A DNA stretch of 22,500 bases from Chrysomallon squamiferum (lineage: Eukaryota > Mollusca > Gastropoda > Neomphalida > Peltospiridae). The stretch covers positions 16,342,672-16,365,171 of the forward strand of contig CM022669.1 of the NCBI GenBank assembly GCA_012295275.1. The letters run 5' to 3'. Each line of letters starts with the position of its first letter. Within the stretch, counting starts at the first letter, position 1. The translations under genes and the position numbers were made by a program. This document shows, piece after piece, positions 1 to 20,879 of the stretch. Under the pieces are notes generated by a model. That model was not told the DNA's origin. It was given only the letters and a program-made list of their open reading frames with translations, and did no database searches.

Positions 1-1007
1 CATACTTCTCATTAAAACATTATAATAAGCGATTTTTGTCCTCAAAATTGCTTAAACTGGGATGTAGGTGTATACGTGTAATTTAAACATTTAATTCTGA
101 CATTTATCAATTTTTGACGGTGTTTATCCGCTGACACGATGCCACCTCGTACTCTAAGATAATGTAAGTGGGTAATTAATTTAATTTAAATAATCATCAC
201 TGTCATTTCGACTAGGTCTCGCGGAGGCTTACTTTCTAGCTTACACAGTGAGGTGAAATGTGAAATTAATGGGGTTAATTTCGGATGAATGAGTGAAACA
301 ATGATTTTTTTATTTTTTTTTTTGACAGAAAACTGATGGATATATAGAAAGAGAGGCAGAGACAAAAAGACAGGCAGGCAAAGGGACAAATAGGCAGACA
401 GACAGACAGACAGAGAGGCACACTGACAGACAGATTAATAATTACTAGAAGGTATCATACCTACCAAAAATGTCTGTGATTGCTAAATGAGCAAGGAAGC
501 CTGAAGGAAAAACTAACAGATTAGTTGTTGTCTAAAAAAACAAAAAGCCTTTAATCCTGTGACCAGAATGAGAAGAAGATTACAAAGCAAACCGTGGACG
601 ATAGATGATCATACAGTATGTTGTTTTTCTGGCAACATCTCATAATATTCTATTACAGTTATCATGTACATGGAAAGGACGCAACGAGCATATGCATTTA
701 GTGAGAAAAAACCCACAAAACTATTTATTTTTTAAGGGTAATCTTTATTCGTTCAAAAAACAAAGACAGCTTTTTCATGCATTTTCAGCTTCTGAAAGAA
801 AAAAATAGAATTAGTCATAAGAACATAGATCGTGTTTCATTTTTTTCTTTTCTTATTGTTTTCCTAATGTTTAAATATATGTATATATATATTATTTTTA
901 ATTATTTTCAAAAAGCACATTGTTTGTTGTTGTTTTAGTAATACAGCTCTTATTACTGCTATTATCACTACTGTCATAGTACCAGTGCTAATACTACAGT
1001 AATAATA

Positions 1008-1038
<31 letters not shown>

Positions 1039-1170
1039 AATAATAGTAGCAGTCACAGTTGCTATTACAACTAGTAGTACTACTATTATTATCATCATCA
1101 TCATCATCATCATCATATTACTGACATTACTACTACTACTACTGCTGCTGCTACTACTACTACTTCTATT

Positions 1171-1201
<31 letters not shown>

Positions 1202-1240
1202 TCATCATCATCATCATTATCATCAATATTATCATGACTG
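1..1240. other. Flank downstream of gene A; no gene recognised
   Basis: I see no supported coding exon here. The stretch is AT-rich with short GACA repeats near 394-415 and a long composite triplet microsatellite from about 964 to 1235. Gene A runs off the minus strand into this region, so part of it is presumably its 3' UTR. On the minus strand, AATAAA hexamers are present at 744-749 and 724-729, which would give a 3' UTR of about 500 bases; nearer variant signals cannot be excluded. Confidence 0.5.
964..1235. repeat. Composite triplet microsatellite (AAT/ATC/ACT)
   Basis: A run of imperfect trinucleotide blocks: AAT repeats near 1000-1040, ATC repeats near 1090-1115, ACT/ACC repeats near 1128-1200, then ATC again to 1235. 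It ends only a few bases from the stop codon of gene A, so the repeat lies within or next to the gene A 3' UTR. Confidence 0.9.
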
Positions 1241-4034
<2,794 letters not shown>

Positions 4035-4106
4035 ATTACACGTCCTTAAACAGTCAAACAGATTCAGGAATACATGCATGTTTGTTTTTACTGTTGATTT
4101 TATTCA

Positions 4107-4112
4107 TTTATA
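4107..4112 (-). promoter_or_regulatory. Candidate TATA box of gene A
   Basis: TATAAA on the minus strand, 73-78 bases upstream of the gene A start codon. With the usual 30-base offset this would put transcription start near 4080 and give a 5' UTR of roughly 45 bases. The region is AT-rich, so a chance match is possible; the placement in front of a good signal-peptide exon is the reason for listing it. Confidence 0.35.
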
Positions 4113-5444
<1,332 letters not shown>

Positions 5445-5490
5445 ATGAGATCTGTATTTAAATTATTGCTGATTATATTAATTTAAATCC
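5445..5490 (+). pseudogene. Candidate first exon of gene B with in-frame stop
   Basis: An ATG at 5445 opens a leader MRSVFKLLLIILI that looks like a signal peptide. It is followed by TAA (5484-5486) and then a weak donor (ATCC|gtgaaa) at 5490/5491. The donor is in phase 1, exactly what the acceptor at 5659 needs, and the leader length matches that of gene A. The stop codon would prevent translation of B from this start. The resemblance could be chance in AT-rich DNA, or the true first exon may lie elsewhere between about 4100 and 5650. Confidence 0.3.
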
Positions 5491-5659
5491 GTGAAAACAA
5501 GCAATTATAGAATCAGTACAGGAACATAGGACTTTAGTGTTTACAATCATTTTTTATATTACGTTCCGTAGAACCACAATAACCTAGGAATTACAAAACC
5601 GAAACAAATATCTGTTTCAATTTCGTCGCGTTTATTAACATGTATCTTCATTTTGTCAG

Positions 5660-7021
5660 CTTTTTGTCACGGCCATTTACTCAACATTCGACACGACAGA
5701 GAGAGAAGAGAAACTGGAGATGAAGACTGTAACGAAGAGTGTCGTAGAAAGGCAACCCCAATAGTTGAAAAAATTACCATGCTTGATACTGTGGGTCTTG
5801 CCAGTTCTGCCTTCCTTGCTACGATCTGCGAGTGAGTATGTTACTGTGTTTTCTATAGCTTTACTTATCCATCGACTGTAATCAGTCACTCTATTTCTTG
5901 CTTCTCCAGCCAGTAACCACTGCAGCTTTATCAAGTACCGTGGTATGTGCTGTCATGTCTTCTGAAACGTGCGTGTAAAGAATCGTTTGACAATATTTTA
6001 AAACGATTGTATCAATGAGTGCGACTCTATCACTTCGTATGTGATGCAGTTGTTTTTCTCGTTACTAGACTCTTATTGAAATGAGGCAAAAACATTTAAT
6101 CGCCGAGCGGAGTGGGACAAAAAAAAAAAAATTGGGCGAGGCCATAGGACGTTATTGTTTCTATCGGAATAGAAATTTATATCTAAAATTTATAAAGAAA
6201 TTTATTATTAAAAAGAAAAAAAAAAAAAAAAATGAAAAATCGTCAATTTCGGTATGATGCACTTATGGTAATTATGAAGAAGAAGTCTAAATGTATTCTG
6301 CATTCTTCCAAATTAAGCTTCATTTATTAACTGTCGTCAAATTTTATTTTGATAAAGAAGTATAACAACAAAAACAATACAGTCTTAAAATACCTGCGTT
6401 CTGCTGTGTGTGTCGCATATAGACCGAATCTGTCGGCTCTAAAATTTCTTCCAGTGTCAAAAAAAAAAAAAAAAAAAAAAAAAACCAAACATTCCGCCGT
6501 GTACGCCATGACGTCACTACTTCATTTTCAAAATGGCGGCATCCAAACGTTTTGTAACAGTATCATTTTATTATTGTATTTCATTATAAACGACGATAGG
6601 TCGCCTCAGACAATAAAATAATAACATAGATGCATAAAATGTTTTTTTTATTATTATTATTATTAGACTGCTTATTCCACATGTATACTTCAAATCTCCG
6701 ATTAAATTCTTTAATTCAGAGAGAACTACTTTGGAGGCGTCTGCAACAACACGTGCAAGGGTATGGCGAACAGCGACAACGACAGCCCATTCTTGTATAT
6801 CCGGAATTATATGTGTGCTAACCGTCACAGTAAGTCAGCTATTCTTATTGAGACAGATAAAAGAGAAATATTACTTTCACTGAAATTACAGGAGTCGTCC
6901 AGCTTATTTGTTGCATCTCTGTATGTAGACAGACAAAACAGACCCATACACAGACAAACATACAGACAGGCAGAAGGAGAAAGAGGAAAGATACATGGAA
7001 AGTAATATGCCCGCAACCACA

Positions 7022-7056
<35 letters not shown>

Positions 7057-8395
7057 ACACACACACTCATGTAATTACATACATATACACATGGAAAAAC
7101 ACTTATACATACGTACATATGGACACGCATAGCAATGTAGATACGTAGATGTGACATAAGTATAAATGGAAATATTACTGTATTCCTGTATTACAGTGTT
7201 GGAGACTTCGATGGCGTGCTGGAGGAAAGATCCTGTGAATAGAGCTTTCGAAGTTTGCAATGTTAGAAAACCCAGCTCATCGGTCTGCCAGTAAGTATTT
7301 TCATAACAATAAGAGACAAAGACATAGACACACACACACACACACACACACACACAACAAACACACCACACACTCACAACAAACATATATGCACACATTC
7401 ACACATATATAAATACACACAGACATACACACATAATAGACACACATCAGAAACACATACACACAACATACATATATAACATACACATACACACTCACAA
7501 ATAAATTAATGAATGAGTAATTTACTACATGAAAAAGAAAAATCGCCTGTTAGCTCTCAGTAATAAAGGAATTAAACTGTGTATGTCTGCATGTATGTAT
7601 GAATGCATGCATGTATACATATTCATTTATTCATTCATTCATTCATTTATTTATTTATTTATTTATTTATTTAATTGTTCAGCAATCACTACATCGAATG
7701 GCTAGATAAGATGACTAGATAAATTTCTATACTATCTGGTTCGAATAGTTAAGTTTAACTATTAACCCTTATTACTGTCTTTTAATGATGGATGGTCTGA
7801 ACTTCTCTGAGTCGGGTCATTCTCAGCTTCACAAGGACAAAGTTGATATCTTATGACATTAACGAGGTATTCACTCTATACATAGCATGCACATACATAC
7901 AAGCATACGTAACTATTTACATTTGTATAATTATTTATTTGTGTATATCAGTGTGTGTCTTTTTGTCTGTATGATAGAGCATTAATGTGTATGATGTCTT
8001 ACTGTGTCTTTATGTGAATGTAAATCTTCATATGTGTAGTACTGAATATTAATCCATTATTTTGAAGTTTTTCTGGGATTTTTATTTATTTATTTTTTGT
8101 TTATTTTATTTTATTTTATTTTATTTTATTTTTATTATTTTTATTTTTATTTTTATTTTTATTTTTTATTTTTTTATTTATATCATCATCATCATCATCA
8201 TTATTATTGTAATCATATTTACTACTGTTATATTCCTATTGTTATTATTGTTGTTGTTGTTGTTGTTATAGGCTTCAGAACTGTGTACTATGCTACATAC
8301 GAAGTATCGAAGGATGCGGAGAAACTCAAGCAAGATTCTTCAAAGATCTGTTTGCGTTCATGTCCGGTAATCAACAATGTAACGAAGAGAAATAA
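5660..8395 (+). CDS. Gene B: secreted-type cysteine-rich paralog of gene A (first exon unresolved)
   Basis: Four well-supported exons with GT-AG borders: 5660-5831, 6720-6829, 7197-7290 and 8272-8395 (stop TAA 8393-8395). They join in one frame to about 166 residues, after a missing N-terminal leader. Motifs match gene A in order: CHGH at the start, a charged variable linker, IRNYMCANR in the second listed exon, LETSMACW in the third and EGCG in the last, with about 14 cysteines. The entering phase is 1 and later phases are 2, 1, 2, as in A. Apart from these motifs the two proteins are strongly diverged. The only phase-compatible leader I found (5445-5490) carries a stop, so B may be a pseudogene, or its leader lies elsewhere. 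The coding exons themselves have no internal stop or frameshift, which argues for recent or continuing function. Family not recognised. Confidence 0.72.
6459..6484. repeat. Poly(A) run
   Basis: Twenty-six A in a row inside the first supported intron of gene B, just before the CRE/YY1-like motif pair at 6509-6540. Confidence 0.9.
6509..6540 (+). promoter_or_regulatory. CRE palindrome plus YY1-type motif inside gene B intron
   Basis: A perfect TGACGTCA palindrome (CREB/ATF site) at 6509-6516 is followed 13 bases later by AAAATGGCGGC at 6530-6540, the classic YY1 site that often overlaps the start codon of housekeeping genes. The ATG inside it opens a very short frame (MAASKRF, then a possible donor gtaaca). 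The pairing is promoter-like and stands out from the AT-rich surroundings. No downstream coding exon can be joined to it with confidence. Confidence 0.35.
7023..7068. repeat. (CA)n microsatellite
   Basis: CA dinucleotide run in the intron of gene B between exons 6720-6829 and 7197-7290. Confidence 0.9.
7328..7500. repeat. (CA)n-rich region
   Basis: A pure CA run at about 7328-7356 followed by degenerate CACA/CATA-rich sequence to about 7500, in the last coding intron of gene B. Confidence 0.85.
7622..7672. repeat. (ATTC)n(ATTT)n microsatellite
   Basis: ATTC units grading into ATTT units, in the last coding intron of gene B. Confidence 0.85.
8085..8270. repeat. (TTTTA)n, (ATC)n and (TTG)n microsatellites
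   Basis: Pentanucleotide TTTTA/TTTTTA units from about 8085 to 8180, then ATC units, then ATT and TTG units up to 8267. The TTG block directly forms the pyrimidine-poor tract before the acceptor of the last coding exon of B (ag at 8270-8271), which is an unusual acceptor context. Confidence 0.85.
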
Positions 8396-8951
8396 GGTCA
8401 GAAAGCAAAAGTCTTGTAAAAATACTTTAATATTACTAACTTAACATTGAATATCATCTTATATTGGTTTCCAGATTGACGTAAATAGGCAAATAATAAT
8501 AATATTAAATTGTATTTCAGAACGTATGCGTTGATAAGCGATTTAAGAAGTTACTATTATTATTTAATTATAATGATTTAGAATGTAACCTGTTGAGCTG
8601 AGATAAGGAAAAAAGTGTTATAAATTCTTATAAATAATAACATATGATTTATTTATTTATTTACCATACGTCTATCTTAAATTATACTTCTTCCAGATTA
8701 AATGTAGTAATAATAATGCATCTTAATCACCCTTCATTTACCAAATAGAATTATTTATACAATACTTTATTTCTTGTTTCAATTATTTGTATTAATTTTG
8801 TAATGTAAAATGCTTGGCAGTGATAATATTTTAATAGTGACATTTCTTTCAAATGCCTTAACTCCTGTAACAAACTTTTCATTTACGTGTCATATTAATT
8901 ATTTTGTTTTTATATAAACGATGACGCTGTTCATTTTGTTTTTGTTTTCAG

Positions 8952-9012
8952 AAAAACGAGAGTATGATACAGCTATGCATCTTGAAGATATACAAGTAAC
9001 CAGCTAAATAAA
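8952..9012 (+). other. Candidate 3' terminal exon of gene B with poly(A) signal
   Basis: A good acceptor (ttttgttttcag) ends at 8951 and AATAAA lies at 9007-9012, followed by a T/G-rich stretch from about 9054. A donor at AAG|gtcaga (8396/8397) directly after the gene B stop would make this a purely 3' UTR exon. Alternatively, a donor inside the last coding exon at 8366/8367 joins in frame and gives an alternative 18-residue C-terminus ending at TAA 9005-9007, which would drop the final conserved cysteine. Confidence 0.45.
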
Positions 9013-9183
9013 ATTAAAATACTCACCAACCGTGCCATAATTATTACTATTATTTGTTTTTGTTTTTTTTAAATAAACTGACACAACATATGATATGTCT
9101 AATTTCAGTGAAAACGTGTTTTGTTTTTATTTTAAAAATTAGTTCTGTTGATGATTGCTTATTGCTAATTTACCTCGTTATTA

Positions 9184-9235
<52 letters not shown>

Positions 9236-9930
9236 AGTTTGTTTTATTTTCTTGTTGTTTTTAATGCTCGTTGTTGTTTGGCGGTTCTTGATCGTCTTTA
9301 TTCACCTCATTGCTATTTACTCTAAGGTATGATTTTCAGAAGTGGCCGAACCAAATAATAATAATAATAATGTGTGGGGTTTTTTTTTGTTGTTTATTTT
9401 TTAAATAGGAAGAAAGAAAGAAAGAAAGAAAGAGAAAATGAAAGGAACATGAACACATAGTAATTTGATGCTTTTTATATTAAATTAGTTTGCAGAGTTG
9501 CTAACAATATTGTACCGTGTTGTATCTCTGAATATAGATGTAAGATTCCAACAAGATGGGGGTGTATAGTAGACAGTTAGAATGGTTCAAAGATAATAAG
9601 AGAGGACATAAAACAACAAAAACGTCTTCTTTCCTTTGTCTTTTCGTTCCCGGAAGGTTGGCAGTATTTTGTTAAACATAACAGGAAGCATACACAGAGC
9701 AAAAGCTGATAGTCTAATAATAACTGATATTCCATTTTCATCCATATCTGCTATTTTCGCACTAACTCTGCTGCTGAGGAAAATGATAAATAAAATGATA
9801 ATCTATTTTTTTTTTTTTTTTTTGTGGCTGACTAATAGATTATATTCAAGTATAAATACATATTCGCAAATGATTTTTGATTGTAGCATCCTCGTCACAA
9901 ATATCTTTCCCAAAATAACGGTTAACAGTC

Positions 9931-9970
<40 letters not shown>

Positions 9971-10243
9971 TGTCTTTACTTTTTTCTTTTAAATAATTTA
10001 TTTGTTATACGAATACTTTCATTGTGACTATTCAGTTTATTGCATTTTACAAATCGTCATACAGTTAAAAACATTTTATTTTATAATTATTATGTACAAT
10101 CCAAATGATGCTGAATAGTATTTTTTAATCCGAAATAGTAGTTAACATAATAGTTATTATCACCACAGCAACATTGAATTGATTAATAATAAATATAAAC
10201 AACGCATTTGTCGAAACAGAATAGGGTTGTCTGCAGCAGGAAG

Positions 10244-10293
<50 letters not shown>

Positions 10294-10412
10294 GTAGTCT
10301 CGATTAGTTGTAAATGATAAAAATAAATTCTATAATTTCCGCCTGCATCAAGAATGCAGATGTTGTAGGTCTTAGAGGGAATTAATCGTTTAATGGTTTA
10401 ACAGAAGACAGA
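9013..10412. other. Intergenic region between gene B and MED27
   Basis: AT-rich, with ATT repeats at about 9180-9234, AAT units near 9356-9371, GAAA units near 9412-9432, TAT repeats at about 9931-9970 and a 41-base poly-T at 10247-10287. I see no coding exon or RNA gene. The last 125 bases before 10413 should contain the MED27 promoter and 5' UTR; an in-frame TAA sits upstream of the MED27 start codon. Confidence 0.5.
10247..10287. repeat. Poly(T) run of 41 bases
   Basis: Uninterrupted T tract 125 bases upstream of the MED27 start codon. It could act as a nucleosome-depleting promoter element, or be the poly(A) end of an old minus-strand retro-insertion; no other retroelement feature is visible. 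Confidence 0.9.
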
Positions 10413-13400
10413 ATGTCTCGAGAACAAGTCGAAAACCTAAATCAAGCCATAAGATTGACACAGAAACTCAGAGCAAGCGTATCGCGGGTGTTTCAAGATC
10501 TTGCAGACGGGTTTGAAAATGTCCAAGCGTCACAGGAAAACGAATCGTCTACATCAACTACAACTGCACAAACTACAGCTACAAGTACAAGATCAACATC
10601 AAGCTCTGTTGTTTCGTCTGGATCATTGAACAATTTGCAGAAATCTCTGGTTTTGGTCAATAGTAACTACAGGTAAAAAAATTCAAATTAATTGACACTA
10701 TCAAAGTATCATAACTATTACATTAGTATTACTACTATAACTGTATAAAGTATAATAAACTGTGAAGTATTTTTCCAAATAATTTAAAACTTCTTATTCC
10801 ACTCATACGGATTAAATATTTAAAGATTTAGATTTTAAAATAAATTTAGTGTTAATTATTCTAAACATATTATAGTTTAATCAGGCGTTACTGAGGGTCA
10901 GGGGATCCTGTGGCCTGTTATCACCCAGGTTTCCAAGTTCCATTCTATAGTTATTCTATAGTATAAATTACAGATTTGAAAATCCAGAGATAGATATAGT
11001 AGAATATTATATACACAGTATTTTGTACCTATTAAATGTGAGGTATTTTTGTATGTTGCAGTGAGCTTGAAAAAATTGCCACAACTTTGACACCATCCAT
11101 CTACACAGCAAACACAGGACATGTCTGTGTGGACCCAGTGGTTGACAGAATGCCAGTCTATTCACAACTTATTCACTCATATAAATGGACAAACAAAGTA
11201 TACAAATTTTTATTTATTATTTTCATTATCATTTTATTTCAAGTATATATATTTTATTATCTTATAATTATTATTTATTTATATTTATGTACAATCTTCT
11301 TTTCTATTTTTTAATTTTATTTTAAGGGCAGCTTTTGGGAGACCTAAAATATTTACTTTTACTTTTTATTATTACGAGAGAAAGAGAGATAGAACAAAAG
11401 ACAGTTTCGTATTTTTGTCGTAAGTTATTCACTTTATATTTCATATTCAAAATCTATAAAATATCACACTTTTACCATTAGACATTTTATATTACAATTA
11501 GTGTGATGTATTTATGAAGTTATATCAGATTTTATTTGCCCGTTGTAGATGTATGAGCATGCAGAGAAAGCATTGTCCATTCTTCAACAGAATTCCCTAA
11601 AACGGTCCAGTATCTCTCCTTACAGGACAAATAGGGTCAAAGTTCGGCCCATTTCTTCACCAACAGCTTACCCTCCAAGGTGAGATTACATGATAACTGT
11701 CTAATCTTTTAATTTCTGTCAGTGCATTGGCTGGAGGAAAGTGAGTTTTCAAGACTGTTCAATTGTCATGTCAGTTGTTTTACTAATTGTAAAATAAGAT
11801 TCTGCAGCTTGGATCTGCTGGTAAATGTAACTTGTCACAGCATTCCTGATTTTAATGGATACAGTCAGTTCTTAATACAATAATGCGCTTTTTTTTGAAT
11901 CTGTGGATTAGATATATAAATAAAGCTCTATATTATATCTTCTTTTTTTTGTAAAAAATAATATCAACACACACACACACATACAGAAACAGAGACAGAA
12001 ACACACTTGAAGAGAGAGAGAGAGAGAAATGAATAAATGTGGTTTGTAATGTTAATATATACACACACCAACACATGCATATATGTACATATATATATAT
12101 ATATACATACACACCTTTTGTGTATTTTATATGTTTGAATTAATTTTTTTTTTAGTAAAGTTGATGTATTTATTGGGCAGTTAGACAGACAGTTTACAGA
12201 CTTACAGTTCAGTGTCTCTCGGCCATTGGGAAGCTGCACAGCAGTACAGGTAATTATAGTTATTCTTAATGTGTCGCTGGGGTTTAAAAAGAATCTCGGA
12301 ATAAAAGGAGGCACTATCACTGTAACCTGATATAATTCTAATGTTGAAATAATTTTTATTATGTACTTTATTATACAGAATACAACAATGGTTAGCATAC
12401 GATAGGGCTATAAGTCTCTGCTGTACTTTTTTGTTTGAATTTTCTTGTTTATTTTGATGACATTCTCAGTAGTTTCTGTTGTTCTGGGGAAGATTTTTAA
12501 CATGGATTTTGACATAAGTATTTTTATTTTTGACAGCTCACACTGGGTCGTACCATGAAAGTTTTGCTTGTTTTGCGTGGCTTGTTGATTGAGTGGGTCA
12601 AAGTTAAAGCTTTTCATGAAGATTTTTTAACAGAAGATGGCAAAGTTAGTTCCATGATTTATTTTAACAGTAATAATAAGACTGACTTTTCTATTTGAAA
12701 TTATGATGACATTATTTTAAAATTATAAAATTTGCTGAAATAGAAGCAACATTTTAATATCTGGTAACGAGTTTACAGTCAGTTTAAAACTGTTATTCGT
12801 TAGGTCCAAGACAGAAATGTTTTGGTAAATGTTAAATTGTAGCATCTGTTAACAGTAATTTAAAAAAATATAATTGTATCATAATCGTAAATTTTAATTA
12901 GAGAGAAAAAATTGTGGATGTGATTACTATTCTAATGATATTTTATATGTATTTTAAATTATGAAGTAGATGTATTTATTACATATTTTTTTATCTTTTA
13001 TTTCAGATGGATATATGGTCCAATTCTCGTTTTCAAATCTTCCAGAAGGTATTTTTAATTGGCTTATATGTATGCATATATATATAAGCAGCAGTTAAAT
13101 AATTTCATTGGTTGTTTTATTTATTATTATTACATAAATAATTTAAAAAAAAACATAGGCCTACATATATTTCAGTAACATAACATATGACTTGTTAGAA
13201 AATGTATACATTTTCAAATTTGATTTGTTTAAAAATATAAATAACAAAAAATAAAAAAACAATTTGGTAAGGAATTTAGCCTTTCAGATACAATTTATAT
13301 TTTTAGTTTGTATTATCAGTATCATTAATAATAGTAGTAGTGGTTGTGATGGTAGTTGTAGTAATTTTGTTATCTATTATCATTATCCCACACATTTTAA

Positions 13401-14027
13401 TGAATTTCTTCTATTATTTTTGAACAGATCACAGATCATACAACAGCAGCCACTCTTCATTTCTATCACATTGTACCTGAACTTAGCATACAGTCCTTCT
13501 TGGTTAGTTATTTTCTTATTATTCTTTTTTATAATGTGCTATAAATGTTTTAAAGCCATGTAGTTTTCAAAAGAATATCTAAATAAACTTTGTTTTGAAT
13601 GGTTTTATAGCATACCTTTACCTACTTTATTATCAATATTTACAACAACAAAAATTAAATTTATTTAATGAAATATTGTCATCATTTGATTTGTATTAAT
13701 CAGACTATTTACCAAAAGAAATATAATTTACAAAGCCAAAGAAAAAAGAAATACATATATATTTAATTTTTTAATTTTGAGAGCCAGTGCTATGAAAAAT
13801 AATAATCAAGAAATGAATAAAAAGATGGTATAATTTTTTCACTGCTAATTTAAAATATATTTGGTGTTTTATTATTTATTTTTTTTTTTCAGGTTTGGTT
13901 GCAAGGTTATAAAAATCTGTTTACTGCTCCGTGTCACAAATGTGGAAAACATCTTCAGGGAGCTTTACTACCAACATGGCGCGATTTAAGAACTCGTGAT
14001 GCCTATCACGAAAGCTGTAGACACTGA
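10413..14027 (+). CDS. MED27: Mediator complex subunit 27
   Basis: Subunit of the Mediator complex, which links transcription factors to RNA polymerase II in the nucleus. Eight exons with GT-AG borders: 10413-10672, 11062-11197, 11549-11679, 12156-12249, 12537-12644, 13007-13048, 13428-13502 and 13893-14027 (TGA). They join to 981 nt, 326 residues, close to the usual animal length of about 310. Family landmarks are the N-terminal helix ending ASVSRVFQDL, the segment MPVYSQLIHSYKWTNK, LGRTMKVLLVLRG, the EDGKMDIWSNSRFQIFQK junction and the C-terminal WLQGYKNLF followed by CHKCGKHLQG, PTWRDLRT and a final H-x3-C. The last part looks like a Zn-binding C-x2-C...H-x3-C. A Ser/Thr-rich low-complexity stretch at about residues 43-70 is lineage-specific. 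The start is the first ATG after an in-frame upstream TAA. It is tail-to-tail with AFG2B. Confidence 0.95.
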
Positions 14028-14438
14028 AGTATTTTTGTTACAAATAACATCACTGCCTGATCACATCCACAGATATGAAAGGAAATCAGAATTAAAATGT
14101 GTCTTCATATACCCCCTAGAAGTGTACCACCACTTTTTTTCACTCACATCATTTTTCAAAACTTGTGGGGATCGTGTTTCACTGATACTGACATTCTCCA
14201 ACGAATTAATTAATGAAATCATTGAGTTTACATTTGGCAGAATTTTATGTGTTGTAATAATCATTTGATGGCTAAAAAGTCAGCACACAGTTCTTGTAGG
14301 GTTAAGATAATGTAACTTGAGACCATTAAAAATGAAGAGGAGTTTGTTCCATCTATCAGCAGTATGAATGAATGTGTTCAATTCTGAAGTAAATGTTTTG
14401 CAACTGGTGTCTGAATTGTAGTTTTAAAAAGAACAAAA

Positions 14439-14444
14439 AATAAA
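14439..14444 (+). terminator. Poly(A) signal of MED27
   Basis: AATAAA on the plus strand, about 412 bases after the MED27 stop codon. It is the clearest polyadenylation hexamer before the convergent AFG2B gene. Confidence 0.6.
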
Positions 14445-14519
14445 CTAAAATCTGCCCAAACTGCCACTAAAGATGTAAAAAATTATACTCAAGACACAAA
14501 TGGAATAGTGTAAATATTG

Positions 14520-14525
14520 TTTATT
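14520..14525 (-). terminator. Poly(A) signal of AFG2B
   Basis: AATAAA on the minus strand (TTTATT on the plus strand), about 117 bases after the AFG2B stop at 14642. It lies about 75 bases from the MED27 signal, so the two convergent 3' UTRs end almost back to back. Confidence 0.6.
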
Positions 14526-14641
14526 TTTATTTACATTATAATCAATAGAAAACTGCTGAACATTCTCAAACTCTGGAGACCTTGTAACAGAATTTGTTTT
14601 TATTTTTCTTCAACATCTTTAATAAAACAAGGGCTCTGGTT

Positions 14642-20654
<6,013 letters not shown>

Positions 20655-20879
20655 GTTTGTTTTCTAAATGTATGATTGTTTAGTAAAACGAAAGAGGCAC
20701 ACGATAATATTCCTACAAGAATACAGTTTTATTCTTTTTATGAATATTTTGTTTGATGTTCAATTGAGTATTTATCTACAATTAAGCAGGCAATGGAGCA
20801 TATATAACGTTCTGATAAATAAATTTCAAATAATGCGCTGGTTCGATATAAAAATAATTTCCTTTTTAGACAATACAAA
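20655..20879. promoter_or_regulatory. Bidirectional promoter between AFG2B and mL54
   Basis: Only 225 bases separate the two divergent start codons, so both 5' UTRs and promoters must fit here. The sequence AAAATGGCC over the mL54 start codon resembles a YY1 site of the kind seen at many mitochondrial-protein genes. There is no clear TATA box at a convincing distance and no CpG-rich island. Confidence 0.6.

Noticed and set aside
186-808. Short open frames on both strands near the left edge (186-389 minus, 605-808 plus)
   Set aside because: No recognisable motif, no splice partners, biased composition in AT-rich repeat-bearing DNA; likely chance.
5677-5934. Minus-strand frame opposite gene B exon 2
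   Set aside because: Shadow of the plus-strand exon, which matches gene A in motifs and splice phase.
6120-6240. Two A-rich runs suggesting a SINE or retrocopy tail
   Set aside because: No paired target-site duplications or recognisable element body could be seen on either side.
11964-12398. 144-codon minus-strand frame inside MED27
   Set aside because: Crosses MED27 exon 4 on the opposite strand and ends in CA-repeat translation; no family resemblance.
13996-14268. 90-codon plus-strand frame at the end of MED27
   Set aside because: Overlaps the MED27 C-terminus in another frame and runs into the 3' UTR; no motif, and MED27 ends as expected at 14027.
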